A stretch of DNA of 64,000 bases from Pisolithus tinctorius (Eukaryota; Basidiomycota; Agaricomycetes; Boletales; Pisolithaceae): contig JANFAH010000002.1 in the NCBI GenBank assembly GCA_024663395.1, forward strand, positions 1 through 64,000, in the 5' to 3' direction. Positions within the stretch are counted from its first letter, which is position 1; every line of letters starts with the position of its first letter. The position numbers were made by a program, and so were the translations under genes. Below, piece by piece: positions 21,851 to 33,841 of the stretch. Under the pieces are notes generated by a model that was given only the letters and a program-made list of their open reading frames with translations, was not told where the DNA came from and did not search any database.

Positions 21851-23335
21851 TGGCTGTGTTGCTTCCCTCCACCAACTTCCTGGTGGCTGTGCATTTCCTT
21901 ATATGGTGGTTGCCCTCAGTGGCTGTGAGGTTGCCTTCAGTGGCTGTGCAGGTTGCCCTCAGTGGCTGTGTAGCTTGTCTTCACCTGCTATGTGGTTGCC
22001 TTCAGTGGCTGTGTAGGTTGCCCTCTGTGGCTGTACAGTTGCCTTCAGCCTACCTTCCATATAAGGCAGGTTGCCCTCAGTGGCTGTGTAGCTTGCATTC
22101 CTAATGGTCTACCACTCAGTCTGTGCACTCACTACACTTTGGTCTACACACTCATTATGCACTCACTACGCACTCTGCGCACTCACTACACTTGGTCTGC
22201 GCACTCACTACACTTTGGTCTATGCACTCATTACGCACTCACTACACTTTGGTCTACGCACTCATTACACACTCACTACACACTCTGTGCACTCACTACA
22301 CTTTGGTCTACGCACTCATTACGCACTCACTACGCACTCTGCGCACTCACTACACTTGGTCTGCGCACTCATTACACTTTGGTCTACGCACTCATTACGC
22401 ACTCACTACGCACTCTGTGCACTCACTACACTTGGTCTGCGCACTCACTACACTTTGGTCTACGCACTCATTACACACTCACTACACACTCTGCGCACTC
22501 ACTACACTTTGGTCTACGCACTCATTACGCACTCACTACACACTCTGCGCACTCACTACACTTGGTCTGCGCACTCATTACACTTTGGTCTACGCACTCA
22601 TTACGCACTCACTATGCACTCTGCGCACTCACTACACTTGGTCTGCACACTCATTACACTTTGGTCTACGCACTCATTACGCACTCACTACGCACTCTGT
22701 GCACTCACGTGCAGGTTGCCCTCAGTGGCTGTGTAGCTTGTCTTCACCTGCTATGTGGTTGCCTTCAGTGGCTGTACAGTTGCCTTCAGCTTACCTTCCA
22801 TATAAGGCAGGTTGCCTTCAGTGGCTGTGTAGTTTGCATTCCTAATGGTCTACCACTCAGTCTATGCACTCTGCACACTCACTACACTTGGTCTACACAC
22901 TCAGTCTATGCACTCTGCGCACTCACTACACTTTGTCTACGCACTTGGTCTACACACTCACTACACACTCTGTGCACTCACTACACTTGGTCTATGCACT
23001 CACTACGCACTCTGCACACTCACTACACTTTGTCTACACACTTGGTCTACGCACTCACTATGCACTCTGCGCACTCACTACACTTTGTCTACACACTTGG
23101 TCTACGCACTCACTATGCACTCTGCGCACTCACTACACTTTGTCTACGCACTTGGTTTACGCACTCACTACGCACTCTGCGCACTCACTACACTTTGTCT
23201 ACACACTCGGTCTACGCACTCTGCACACTCGGACTACGCACTCTGCGCACTCGGACTACGCACTCTGCGCACTCGGTCTACGCACTCTGCGCACTCGGTC
23301 TACGCACTCCACGCACTCGGACCCTGGGGCAGGGT
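21850..23335. repeat. CACTCAC-type satellite, stop-free on one strand
   Basis: A 5' block of GTTGCCCTCAGTGGCTGTG repeats (21850-22115, repeated at 22700-22850) flanks a dense array of CACTCACTACGCACTCTGCG and CACTTTGGTCTACGCACTCATTACG units to about 23335. The plus strand is pyrimidine- and A-rich and free of stops in all three frames for over 1 kb. The encoded Thr-His-Ser-Leu/Ala-Leu-Cys repeats are the same array in three frames, so coding is not supported. Confidence 0.9.
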
Positions 23336-23539
23336 CCGGAAAGCACGTTATTAGGGTGGATGGACACACTGAGAGGGTTGAGGACGTCGATAGATCAGCG
23401 CGATAAATGTGTGGACAGATACGCACGTATTTCCTATTTCGTATCGTACGACTGTCGGACGGTCATCGTCATCGTCGGCATCATATAGGTCTGGAGGGGA
23501 TGTGCATTTACACGACATAGTACACATGACGACTTACAC

Positions 23540-23673
23540 TCGATCACGTCGGATTGGATTAGGTTAGCGAGGTCTGGTGGAGGATCCATAGTGGGCATGT
23601 TAGCGATTGCGTGGCGTCGGGTTGTGCGGGCGTCGATGGACATGGTGGAGGCGGTTGCTGACTCGGCATCCAT
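23540..23673 (-). pseudogene. Orphan first exon of a gene cut by satellite DNA
   Basis: From 23673 the frame reads MDAESATASTMSIDARTT and continues to DLANLIQSDVIE before a consensus GTAAGT donor. About 200 bp further the CACTCAC satellite begins and no following exon is visible, so the rest of the gene is probably lost. GCGCAAAA-type hairpin arms upstream resemble those around the neighbouring large genes. Function unknown. Confidence 0.4.
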
Positions 23674-23885
23674 GATGGTGGTGTTGGGGGAATGGGATGT
23701 GAAGGCGAACTGTCGACAATTGTAGGTGTCATGCACGTGGTGAAACACGTGCATGATCATTTCAAATGTATTTGTCACTTGATCACGCAAAACATGTATG
23801 CATTCGATTTGCGCAAAATGTTGAATAAGATGTTGTCGATCGATCAACCTATCGCTTGATGTACACGTAAGATGACACGTGGATC

Positions 23886-23915
23886 ACGCAAAAACAGGGT
23901 ACCCTGTTTTTGCGT
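23886..23915. repeat. Perfect 30 bp palindrome
   Basis: Half-site ACGCAAAAACAGGGT followed immediately by its exact reverse complement, with no spacer and all 15 pairs matching; the KpnI-type GGTACC sits at the centre. The flanking C/C pair breaks symmetry. Confidence 0.98.
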
Positions 23916-24165
23916 CCACAGGAGGGAATAGACACTCCATATGGTAACACACACACACACACACACATATCCACACCGGACCGTATGGTCTGCGCAATTC
24001 CAGTGTGAGTATGAATTGCGCATCAATCCATGGACAGCTGTGGTGGTTACGCCCACTTATATACACAAAATGACGATCGCATGACCATGTTGAATACACC
24101 AGCGGTCACAGCATCAGCACATTATAATACTGCTATCAATGCCAATGACATGATCGACGACAGTA

Positions 24166-27100
24166 CTACATATACCGTGAAAACTTTCTGCCCGATCCGG
24201 AGCTGGCATGAATGCCCTGACCACCTTCGTCACCGCTGTCACATTCCTGGTGGGTTCGCTTGGAAGACGAAGCCAGCCGCAGTGACGAGGGCAGGGGTCG
24301 GCCAAGTACATAATGATGGTCGTTCAGAACGTCTGCTGCTCGAGCCCCTACCAAATATCTGACAGCATCGAATCCACCATATTTCCCTCCAGTTTTCAAC
24401 AGCCGTACTACCTCGGCATGTTTCTCTTCAATTATTGTCATCGGGAGAGGGCGGATGTCTATGTTCCATTTCGCAGAACGGAATCCACTCGCCGTTTCTA
24501 CAGTCGCGAGCCCAAGGCGCACCAGAAGCATCGAGTTGATCCCTTTTGCAGCTGGAAGAGTGCACTGTTGAATGATTGCGGCTGACAGACATGAGCGAAT
24601 ACTCACTGTGTTTTGCAAACCATGGCCTGAGATCAGCTCGAGAACGCATTCGTTGCGATATAGGAGAGGAGGCCTCATACAGATTGATGACGAATGCCGA
24701 TACCATGGTGATAAAAGGTTGTGGATCGTTTATACCCTTGCGGCCGGTGCGCGTGACCCAGTCTAGATCTTGGACGTAGTGTTGGTACTCGGATCTGTTC
24801 GATGGGTACCTATCCAGCGATGGGGGGAAGATCTTAGGCAGCAGACCACAGCATACGATCGCACTGATCATTGCGAGTCGATGGAGGGGTTTGGTACCGT
24901 CATACGTGTTCCTGACGAAGTGATAGGCCTCGAGTATGTAGGGTGGAGATGACCCGCCTGCGATATGACTCAGATCCCATTCGCTCGGCAAATTCACTTT
25001 GTGTAGCACCGAGTCAAAGGCGGTCAATTGAACGTCGATGGCAGACCAGTCACCGCGGGGATCGCTGGATTGAATTTGAACCGAAGCTTGCTGAGCCATC
25101 AGCAGGGCAGAGTTACTTCGGGACAACGTGGACGAGTTCATCGTCGAAGACAGTGCCTTTGCCCCTAGATTTAACCACACGTCGTGCACGACCGTAGTAG
25201 AAGGTCGACCCGCTCTGTTTGCAGGATTGGGAGACCAAGGCACGTGGTTGATCTTAAGTGCCTCGCAAGCACAGCAGAAGGCGTCGACCATGAAGCGATG
25301 TTCATGCAGAGGTGGGATTCCAGCACGCCGCGCGATGGCCTTGATCTCGTCGATGGCGACGTTGGCGACGTGGAAGAAATTTCCAGTGTGGATGAAGGGC
25401 GGTTTCCGATGGCCATCACGGGCACACTGAGTGATGATCGTCTCCACGAAGAACGTCACGGGCCTCTGACCAAGTACTGACGTGGTCAGGTCGAACTTTC
25501 CTGCATCTGATGGCGTGATGGCAAGCAGAAGATTTGATAACACGCCTTGGTTGTAGGACAAGGGACACGGCTCGTCCTTCCAACGCGCCAAAGCCATGAA
25601 CCGATCACGGGCGGCATGCCTGACGATGTTGTCATTCGACCCGAGAAGATCGTTGAGTTCTTCTGATACCTTGGAGAACACGAATTGTTTCACGTCGTCG
25701 AAATAAACTTGCAAGGATATCTCGGATGCATAGCATGCGATCCTGAAAGCAGGATCAGATATCGATGGATATGCCTCCTTTGGCACGTTTTCCAGTGCGA
25801 GAGTCATTGCAAAACGTGCTTCAAAGACCTATGAGAAGAGCACAGAGTCAACATCGACATCGTGTGGAATTCTAGGACATCGACCAAATACGCAAATCCA
25901 CATGCCCCATGATTTGCGTGCACATGGCAATGCCACCATGGACCCAGTCATGCATGGCTGCATTCGAATCATAACATTTCTCAGATGTCAATCAAATACA
26001 AATGCGCAAATACGTCCGTCCGTCGATTTGCGCACATGGACCCCCTCAGTGATGACTGTGGAGAGGTGGCAAATGAAAGACGAGGTCGATCGCTCACCTT
26101 GTAATGATCGCTACCATATGTCAGCTCTTGACATCGCTTGGACGATGTCAGTGGGCGGTGCGTCGCAAGGTCGACAGGCCATGAGTTCGGCCGGACGGTC
26201 AACATGCCCATGGGCAAAGATGACAGTGCAAGAAAATGGTTAGATAGGCACGGAAATCCATCGTGAATCAATCCAAGGGACAGCCATGTTCGGTCCATCA
26301 GTCTCTTGCACAACACTGCTGCGTTGCCGGTGTGTGCATAATTCAGCGTGCGCTCCAGCATCGAGACGAACTCGACCATGCACGGGTCGACCACTTCTCG
26401 TTTGTTCAGACCGGCCACATGCTTCTCCCACAATATATCGATGAGCGCCGTGATGGGATAGGTGATGCATTTGAAGAGCTCTGGTATCACCTACGAAGAT
26501 GCCATCAGACAGATCCATGAGACCATGGAGCCATGGGACGTCTTACGTTGGGTTTGAAGACGACGAGCACATCCTTGATCCGGTTCAGAACGCTAGGGTA
26601 ACTCCACGCTTTGAGCAACCGGCAGATGACTCGGTCATATATCATCCTTGTGATGCACGACATATGAGCAGATGGAGCATGCGGACGAGACGGCAGGTAC
26701 TTACGAGCCATTGCGAAGGTCTGGACGTAGTCTGGCAACGTCCAAGGTATATGTATTTTCGAATCGAAGGGTCTGGGGTTGGCGATCGCCCGACACCTTC
26801 TGGCTGAACCTGTCATGGGGTAGACCCTGTTCACAGAATTGAACACGTTTCTGCCACCGTCGCCGAGCTGGTCTTGTTTTCGTACCGGTACCAGAGAACG
26901 CACTGGTGACCATGCCTCTCTGGACGACATGAAATTTAGCCTCTGTTCGAACGCGATGTGACAAAGAATTATAAATCTGAGACGAGATTCCGATGATAGC
27001 AGGAGACATATGAGGGTCAGGCATGGCATCGTCTCCATCGCCGATGTCGAGGTCTGCATCTGCATCGGGATCTTGGATGGCATGGTTGATATGCTCGAGT

Positions 27101-28864
27101 CTGTGAGTGAAAGCAGGCATGAGACCTGCAGCCTTGACGTTGCCCAAATCCCTTGTGAATGCCAGGGGGTACACGGTGTAAGGTGATTCGTTGTTGACAT
27201 GGCCATAGGCATCTTCGTTTCCCTGGAACAACTCGTGTACCTGCTTCAAGTCCAGCAAGGCACCACAGGCCTGGTATGCGGCAGGACTCCTTCTGGGGAC
27301 CCGGAATCCATCTTCGTTGTAGACATTTATTTCGAAGCCATGTTCGTCCAGCAGCGGGAGTTCATCGAGATCGACAGGAAGACGAGAGGGATCATCGTCA
27401 GACTTGTCATAGAGGATGGGGTGTTTGTCCATGATCGTGTGCTGAGCGATGTCGGTCCAGCGCTCAACGGCAAGGTAGCTACAGGCAAAGGAGTCAAGGG
27501 GATGAGGGATGGAAGCGAGGACGAACGGACATACCTGATGTGGGTGGCCAAGGAGAAGGAGACGCGGCGGATGTGGGCATAGTTTCGGTCATGGTTCCAG
27601 TTCATACGCTCGAGATCGATGGATTGGGACACCATGAGGGGCTGGTTTTGTCCATAACAAAGGGAGACGGCGACGGGGGCATTGGCAGTGAGAAAGCCGT
27701 CTTGCTTCCAAGATCGAGGGGCAGCGGCGACCCAGGCATGCCAGAGGTCGATGAAACCTTGATGAAGGCGGACGAGGTCAGGCAAGCGGAGGTTGATCAT
27801 GCGATTGGATTGACCGAAATGACCCCTGTGAAGCGTAAGTCAGATAAGCATGTAGGGATGAAGGAAATGCGCAAACGAAAGGAAGACATGAAATGCGCAG
27901 GACGATGGTGCAGAGATTGCAGATCGTCAAAAATGCACAAACGGATGGGAGTCGAAAAATGCGTGACTGACATGACTTCTGTGGAATCCTTCACTGCATC
28001 CCAGGTAAGTGGTTCTGGGTATGGGTCCAAGCAGTGAATGTCCTCGTGGCGCATCTCGGAGAGGACGTGGGCGATGAACATGACGATCATGCGTGCATGG
28101 TGAGGGGCAACGACCGGGTGCCTGTGATCCAACGATGGGAGCTTGTCGGGCGTGTTATCTGGATCACGAATGTCAAAGAAGACATGAGGGACGATCGCAA
28201 GCCAGAATTGGTCGTCGAGTCGAGTGCCGACATACATCATCCTGCCCTTGGGATTGAATGGGAGAGCGTTGGCAGCATTGTCAGGCCAGAGACGGAAGGT
28301 CATGGTAAGTTGGAGTTTGGCAGTCCAGTTATGATCGGCAGCGACGTTGGGAAGTACAGCATCGAGGCCACGATGGGAGCCGACATACAAAGCATAGTCG
28401 AGGTAGTGAGGGCCGAGGCGAGGGACGAGGTCAGGGCTATCGGTGTTGACACAATAGTGGTCGTCGATGTGGATGCGATGACGATTGGACAGCAAAGAGA
28501 TCGCTGGTATGGCTCGTCTGTTTTCATGGAAGTTAGACAAGGTCCTGAAGGAGACGTGCTTGAGGCGATGGGCATTGAAGAGGCGGAGATGGTCAGAGTC
28601 AGCTGGAGGATGGTGAGGGTAAAGTGCGAGGTGGACGTCGACTTGTGCATGAGGGTCACCAGTTGCAAGCTGTCGAGGGACCTCAGCGACGTCGAAAGGG
28701 GCATCGTGCTGGCCTTCGTCGACGATGGGATCCTCGTCAGAGGCAGAGGAATTGCTGAAGCAAGGGGGTACAGGTGAGTGTGATGGGAGCTGTACACAGA
28801 TGACAGGACAGGCATACCTGATGGAGTCAGCGATGGAGACGTTGTCTAGATCGGTGTCAGACAT
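24166..28864 (-). CDS. Large uncharacterised multi-exon protein
   Basis: Start at 28864 (MSDTDLDNVSIADS); a GTATGC intron joins to SNSSASDEDP. The main exons run about 28760-27960, 27830-27530, 27480-26705, 26650-26545, 26490-26105, 25830-24600 and 24545-24166. Segments include HYLDYALYVGSHRGLDAVLP, MINLRLPDLVRLHQGFIDLW, VLNRIKDVLVVFKPN, and a C-terminal half beginning VFEARFAMTLALENVPKEAY. The last intron (GTGAGT...TTCCAG, about 55 bp) restores frame into AKGINSMLLVRLGLATVET. One donor near 27960 is weak. I recognise no domain. It lies head-to-tail behind the ParB-like gene with only 371 bp between them, and both carry hairpin-bearing long introns, suggesting common ancestry or a maintained pair. 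Nuclear or cytosolic; no signal peptide or membrane segment seen. Confidence 0.65.
25890..25919. repeat. Intronic hairpin ACGCAAATC / GATTTGCGT
   Basis: Nine-base perfect inverted arms at 25890-25898 and 25911-25919 with a 12-base loop, inside the ~280 bp intron of the large gene at 24.2-28.9 kb. Confidence 0.9.
26003..26034. repeat. Intronic hairpin TGCGCAAAT / ATTTGCGCA
   Basis: Nine-base perfect arms at 26003-26011 and 26026-26034 around a 14-base loop, in the same intron as the hairpin at 25890. Confidence 0.92.
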
Positions 28865-29235
28865 GCTGGTATGGAAGAAGATGAGCAAGATAGAGAAGAG
28901 GAGAGGGGAGAAGATACAGATGATGGTGAGAGGTTAGGAGCGAGTGGAGACAGGAAGGATAGGTTGAGGGGGTTGATGGGGAGAGGGTATTAGTAGGGTT
29001 AGAGGCGGGCATGTCAAACAGGGGAGGGAGCGGCAATGGACCCAGAGGAGTTAGGATGGCGAGGAGGGTGGCACATTGAATTTAAGCGGACAGCTGAGGA
29101 ATGAAGGAGAAGCGGGACAGACGAGAATCAAATATGAAATACAAAATTTATGCAGTGCATGGAGATACACATGGGATGGCTAAGACAAAAGGAGGAGACA
29201 CAGGAGAAGAAATAAGTATTTACGAGGGGATGATA
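28865..29235. other. Intergenic spacer between two minus-strand genes
   Basis: Minus strand is pyrimidine-rich (CCCTCTCC, TCTTCTTCC) directly upstream of the start at 28864, as is common near fungal promoters. No hairpin or gene seen. Confidence 0.45.
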
Positions 29236-32200
29236 TCATCCCAGCTGTTCCACGACGTCTTCTGTCTCAGCAACCTGACTCAAACGGGAAGAGGGAGGAT
29301 CACCGGCACGGAGGAATTTTTTTCCACGGCGAATAGATGTCGCTGTGAGTAAGGGGGAGGAAATGACGTCGGTTATGAGAAACGAAGAAGGAATGAATGG
29401 AAGAAGACATACGATCGGAAGGGAGGGAGACATCATCTTCGACAGAGGAAAGGGAGTTTGAGGCGGCGCGCTTCATGTTGTGGGTGGGGAGAGCTGAAGA
29501 GGAGGGGGTTGGGGGGCGAGGAGGGCGCAGGTCACGCTTGATGGACTTGTTGGAAAGCTTGATATGGGAAGTGGGTGGGTTGTGGATGGAAGGAGGGATG
29601 GGGGGAAGATCTGGAGAGGGTGAGAGGGGAAATGGAGGAGAGAGAGGGAAATACCATGGGAGATTGGATGAAGAGGGGAAGGAGCGGTGGGAGGAGGAGA
29701 CAATAAATGTGGAGTATGATGGGAGGGGCCTGGGAGAAGGGGTTAGGGTAGGACGAGGATGTGATGGTTAGAATACCATGATCGAATTCGGTGTTTGAGG
29801 ACATGACTGAGGGGGGATGATGAGGAATGAGAGGAAGAGACGAGACGTAGAGACTTACAAGAGTCAGGGTTAACGACGTCTTCAGGATGGGCTGTAGATG
29901 ATGTGGTGAGCGATGGAATGGAGATGGGAGGGGAGGGGGTGGGTGGGTCGACGATATCAGAGGAGAGAAACGCGCCAAAATGGATATGTATGTTTTTGCG
30001 CATAAAGGGGGATGGCATGTCATGCGCATCAGAGGAATGGGAATGAAATGCGCATAGAGGGAGGGAGGGTGAAATGCGCAAAACGAGGGATTAGATGTTT
30101 TGCGCAGATTAAGATATGCGACGACGACTTACCTGGCGGAAGAGACTCGGTCGACATTTCCATGGATGCCTCGTCACGATGAACGTCGCTGGGGATGTCC
30201 TGTAGAGAGCCTTGTCGATCAGATGCATCGTGAAGAGGTCCAAACCGATTGGGTCTCGTGTTGGGAGCGCCATCTTCGTCGGACTCATGTCCCGTAGACA
30301 TATCCTCATCAGGGGTGGTAGTGGCTGCACGATGGCCTATGAGACATGCCATCAATACAAGAGAGATGGATGAGGGTGATGGGCTACACACCTGCGACGA
30401 CGGATCTTGATGTCTTCTGAACGGGTGCAGGGGCGACGGGTTTGCGCTGCTCGACCTCTGAGCGGGAAAGAATGACAAATGGTTTCCGTTGAGATGCGAG
30501 TTTGGATCGCTCTTCGCCAGTGCTGTTCCAGACGACATTCAAACCATCGACGTCTTCTGTGAACTGCGCATCGGATGGATTTAGGCCCTCCATCTCCAGG
30601 CGTTGATTCCATGCATTGACCTGGAGACTCTGTAATCGAGTGAGATCAGCGGACATGAAGGTGACGCCTGCACGCACAGCGACGAGATCTTCGAGAGAGG
30701 ATTGGACGTCTGGATGCAAGTCGGGCTTGTCGCGAGCAGTCATGGTATTGGTGGTGTCGACCCAAGCGATGGTTTGTGTCTGGACGTATTGGATGATGCG
30801 CTGCAACTGAGCTTGCTGGTCTTTTTTCATGACGCTGAGGGTGTGGCGAGCAAGCTCGGTATGCAGATCGAAGCCTTCGACAGCGTTCGGGACGGCAGGG
30901 ATTCCATCGGCCCAGGGGTGAGATACGGCGACTTTTGCGGGACGTTGCTTGATGTTTGAGAGGGTGGTCTGGCGCCTCTCTTTCTGGATGGTGGTGAGAC
31001 GGTATGGAGCAGGTGTCGGCTTCGATCTTGTTGCGCAGAAATGCGGCGCCACCCTCTGGATCCGATAGGAGCTGAGGACGGTACTCACTGATGGCACAGG
31101 CCTCATATATAGAGAGGCAAGCGAGGATCCTCAAGATGCGTGCACGAGAGGGGCCATCCAAGGTCGCCCATTCCCAAGTATGAGCGTGGATGAGGTCGTA
31201 GCCTCGGAAGGAGTGCGGGACTGGTGTTGGTGGTGATCTTGGAACGGCGCGTCCAAGGTCGATCGCAGTAGGACCAGGCAGGGCCGGTGAGTTTCTCACT
31301 CTTGTCGAGCGCCTTGCAAGCAGCAAGGGCTTCCAACTCAAGACTACGAGCCCGAGCCTCAGCCTCGGCTCTCTCTTTCTCACGTCGCGCATATCGTTCT
31401 GCCCTCGTTTCTCCTGGGGTTGCCTCGTCATCATCGTCGGAGGACTCTGATGGATCGCCGTCTTGCTGTCCTTCGTCATCGCCACTAGCACCTGCTGTGA
31501 ATTCCTCATCCCCGTCGTCCTCACGCTTCTTTGCCTTGCCCTTACCCTTGATAGTAACTGATGGGGCCTTTTTTGAAGGCTTTGGACCACCGCTGAGCGA
31601 GAGGCCGAAGATGGCAAGGAGTTGTGCTTGGCTGATGGATCTGTCGGGGACGTTGAGGGTCATCAGTTGACCCTCCATGTTGAGGAGCGCGGGATAGTGT
31701 TCGAAGATCATGAGGACGATCTGAATATTAGACATATATCGAGTGTGATAGGATGCGATGCGATGAGAAGGACATACCTTGTCCCACACGACGTCACGGG
31801 TGTCGACGTGATATTGAGGGTGAGCGAATATCGCATGCCGGAGATCTGCACTGGCTGACCCGGGGGTCCATTCTTTCGGGTGAATCTTTGCGGTATATAC
31901 GAAGGGTGTCCACCAGGACGAGAGCTGCAGGTTGATTAGCGATGGACATGACAAGGAGGTCGCGCAAATGATGATGTAGTATGATTTGCGCATATTAGAT
32001 TGCCGTGGATCTCGCGCAAATCATCATGCGGTATGATTTGCGCAGATTGGCATGAACATATGGTACATGACGCACCTCGAGAATAGCACGTTGTATGCGT
32101 TGTAAATGCACCTTGAAGACCTTGAAGATCGAACTGGACATCAGTGGGAATCCAGCAAACTCATCCCTCTGACTGTCCGATGTCAGCACGATGCGCGCCT

Positions 32201-33841
32201 TGATGGCGCATGTCTTCAACGCATGACATGTCTCAGGGCGGATCCTGGACAGATCCCCACGGGTCGCCATATCGTCGACCTCGGCTTGCATTTTCATCGG
32301 GACCTCAGATGCATATTGTGCATACGACGTCATCCACTCTGACGATGACTGATTTCCAAATTCTTGGACTCCCGACGTATTCTCGATGCAGCGCTTGAAA
32401 CATTCATCGATTGCGGTGCGTATCCCGTCGCTGTAAGCTTCCGGGATCGGCTTGGCATCTTTGAGCTGCTGGACGATGGCGTCCAGTTGTTCTTGTGCGA
32501 TTTGGGCATCCTTCACATCCTTCGATCTAAGCCGTGCCAAAAGACTCCTCACGCTCTTCTCGTCCACCTCTACCGAATTGAAACACATCCGGAATCTCCT
32601 CTCCAGACATCCGACCATATATGCCAGTATCTTGTATCGATCGTCAACGGAGTTCTTTCAACCTAATGACACATCCACATACCCCTCCATAGCTAGAAAA
32701 CATCGTTGCGTAGAATTCTGAAAATACCATGAAATCTGCATGCCAGAAATGAACCCCTGCTGAATCAAAATACGTTAGCATCTCCCACACATAGTCCTGT
32801 CTCAGCAGATCATGTTGTTTCGAGGCATTGCCTTTCGATTGAGGGATGGCCTTCACGTTGCGGAACGTCTGCTGTTTGGACTTCATCGCCTTGAAGAACT
32901 GAATCAGTCCTTCCATCGGCGATTCCATGTAGACATGTTTTGTCTCGTTCTTTGCAATATGGAGAGCGAGGGTTTCATCGATCTTGCCTACAGAAATGTC
33001 CGTGTCAGCCAACTGTATCGCGCAAATCCAGTGACACCATGATATGCGCATATACATCTACAGTTTGAATTGCGCTGTGGCCATCGATCCACATCTTGTA
33101 TGATACGACGGTTCCTTTTCACGCAAATAGATAGACACCTCCATTTGCGCATACCGATGCCCTCGGATTCATCGCTGACATAGGAGATCACTTACTGTCA
33201 TCAAACAAGGACACAAGCCATTGACCTTCGTACACGATGATCGCCTCCAGCTTGTCTTTCTCCGCCTTCTGCTCCTCGTTCCATTTCTTCAGCTGGTTCG
33301 CATCCACCTCATCTACATCCTTGTTCGCGATCGACTGCTCCAGAGATACAAACTCGTCCAGTTGCTTTTTCTTCTTCTCGAACCAGATCGCAAGCGCTTC
33401 CAATCGATGTTGCCCTCCAGCTGCATACACCTTCCACCCATCTCTGTGGTTCGTCGCTATCTCTAGGATCGGAATCTCGTCCCTCGGCACATCCTCCAGC
33501 GTATATGTATCCCGCTTGATCAGGCTCTTCGATACGATCAATGGGATCGCGTGCGCTCGGTTGAACCGATGTACCCCATTCACCTGAAACGATTCAACGA
33601 GCTCAGATATCTGTGTCTTTACCAGTTTTCGTGGGTTCCATTTCCCAAACTCCAGATGCTCTCGGTTTCCTAAGACGTCCAGTCGCGCGTATCCCATCAA
33701 CGCAGTTTTCATCTTCTCATTCAGCATGTTCACTTCTTCTACCTCATCTTCTAACCCCCCTCCACGCATCCCTCGCTGATCCAGCAACATCGTATTCTTC
33801 ACTCGCTGTTCATCATGTATACCATCAGCATTCTCATCCAT
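29236..33841 (-). CDS. ParB-like-domain protein, long multi-exon gene, frame broken near 31.0-31.3 kb
   Basis: Exon 1 (33841-33196) begins MDENADGIHDEQ and contains a ParB/sulfiredoxin-like fold signature: WNPRKLVKTQISELVESFQ, IPLIVSK, and YAAGGQHRLEAL, equivalent to the GG-(H/R)RLEA motif of ParB N-terminal domains, then a charged coiled coil. Later exons encode ETLALHIAKNETKHVYMESP, SVRSLLARLRSKDVKDAQIAQ, SSWWTPFVYTAKIHPKEWTP, an acidic/basic linker (KGKGKAKKREDDGDEEFTAG) and an ERAEAEARARSLELEALAA helix. A chain of small 3' exons leads to KRAASNSLSSVEDDVSLPSD and a stop at 29236. Between about 31300 and 31020 two changes of reading frame are needed without recognisable introns, so the gene may be decaying or mis-sequenced. 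ParB folds bind or cut nucleic acid or nucleotides; the role here is unknown. The JmjC gene lies divergently upstream. Confidence 0.6.
31962..31991. repeat. Intronic hairpin GCGCAAAT / ATTTGCGC
   Basis: Eight-base arms at 31962-31969 and 31984-31991; the inner parts continue as an imperfect stem. It sits in the ~140 bp intron of the ParB-like gene, 22 bp from the hairpin at 32014. Confidence 0.9.
32014..32043. repeat. Intronic hairpin GCGCAAATCAT / ATGATTTGCGC
   Basis: Eleven-base perfect arms at 32014-32024 and 32033-32043 with an 8-base loop, in the same intron as the previous hairpin. Confidence 0.95.

Larger units (their letters stand above)
23336..24165. other. Spacer with truncated exon, palindrome and (CA)n
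   Basis: Apart from the short exon at 23540-23673 and the palindrome at 23886-23915, the stretch holds a (CA)n run at about 23946-23968 and GATTTGCGC/GATCACGCAAAA hairpin arms at 23770-23830. No full gene seen. Confidence 0.5.

Noticed and set aside
21992..23488. 498-codon open frame on the plus strand
   Set aside because: It is the CACTCAC satellite read in one of three equally open frames; the product is a low-complexity repeat with no start context or intron signals.
28034..28777. 247-codon plus-strand frame
   Set aside because: It is the antisense shadow of a well-supported exon of the minus-strand gene at 24166-28864, whose splice sites and composition are better.
29397..29771. 124-codon Gly/Glu/Arg-rich plus-strand frame
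   Set aside because: Antisense of the pyrimidine-rich 3' exons and introns of the ParB-like gene; purine-rich composition explains the openness.
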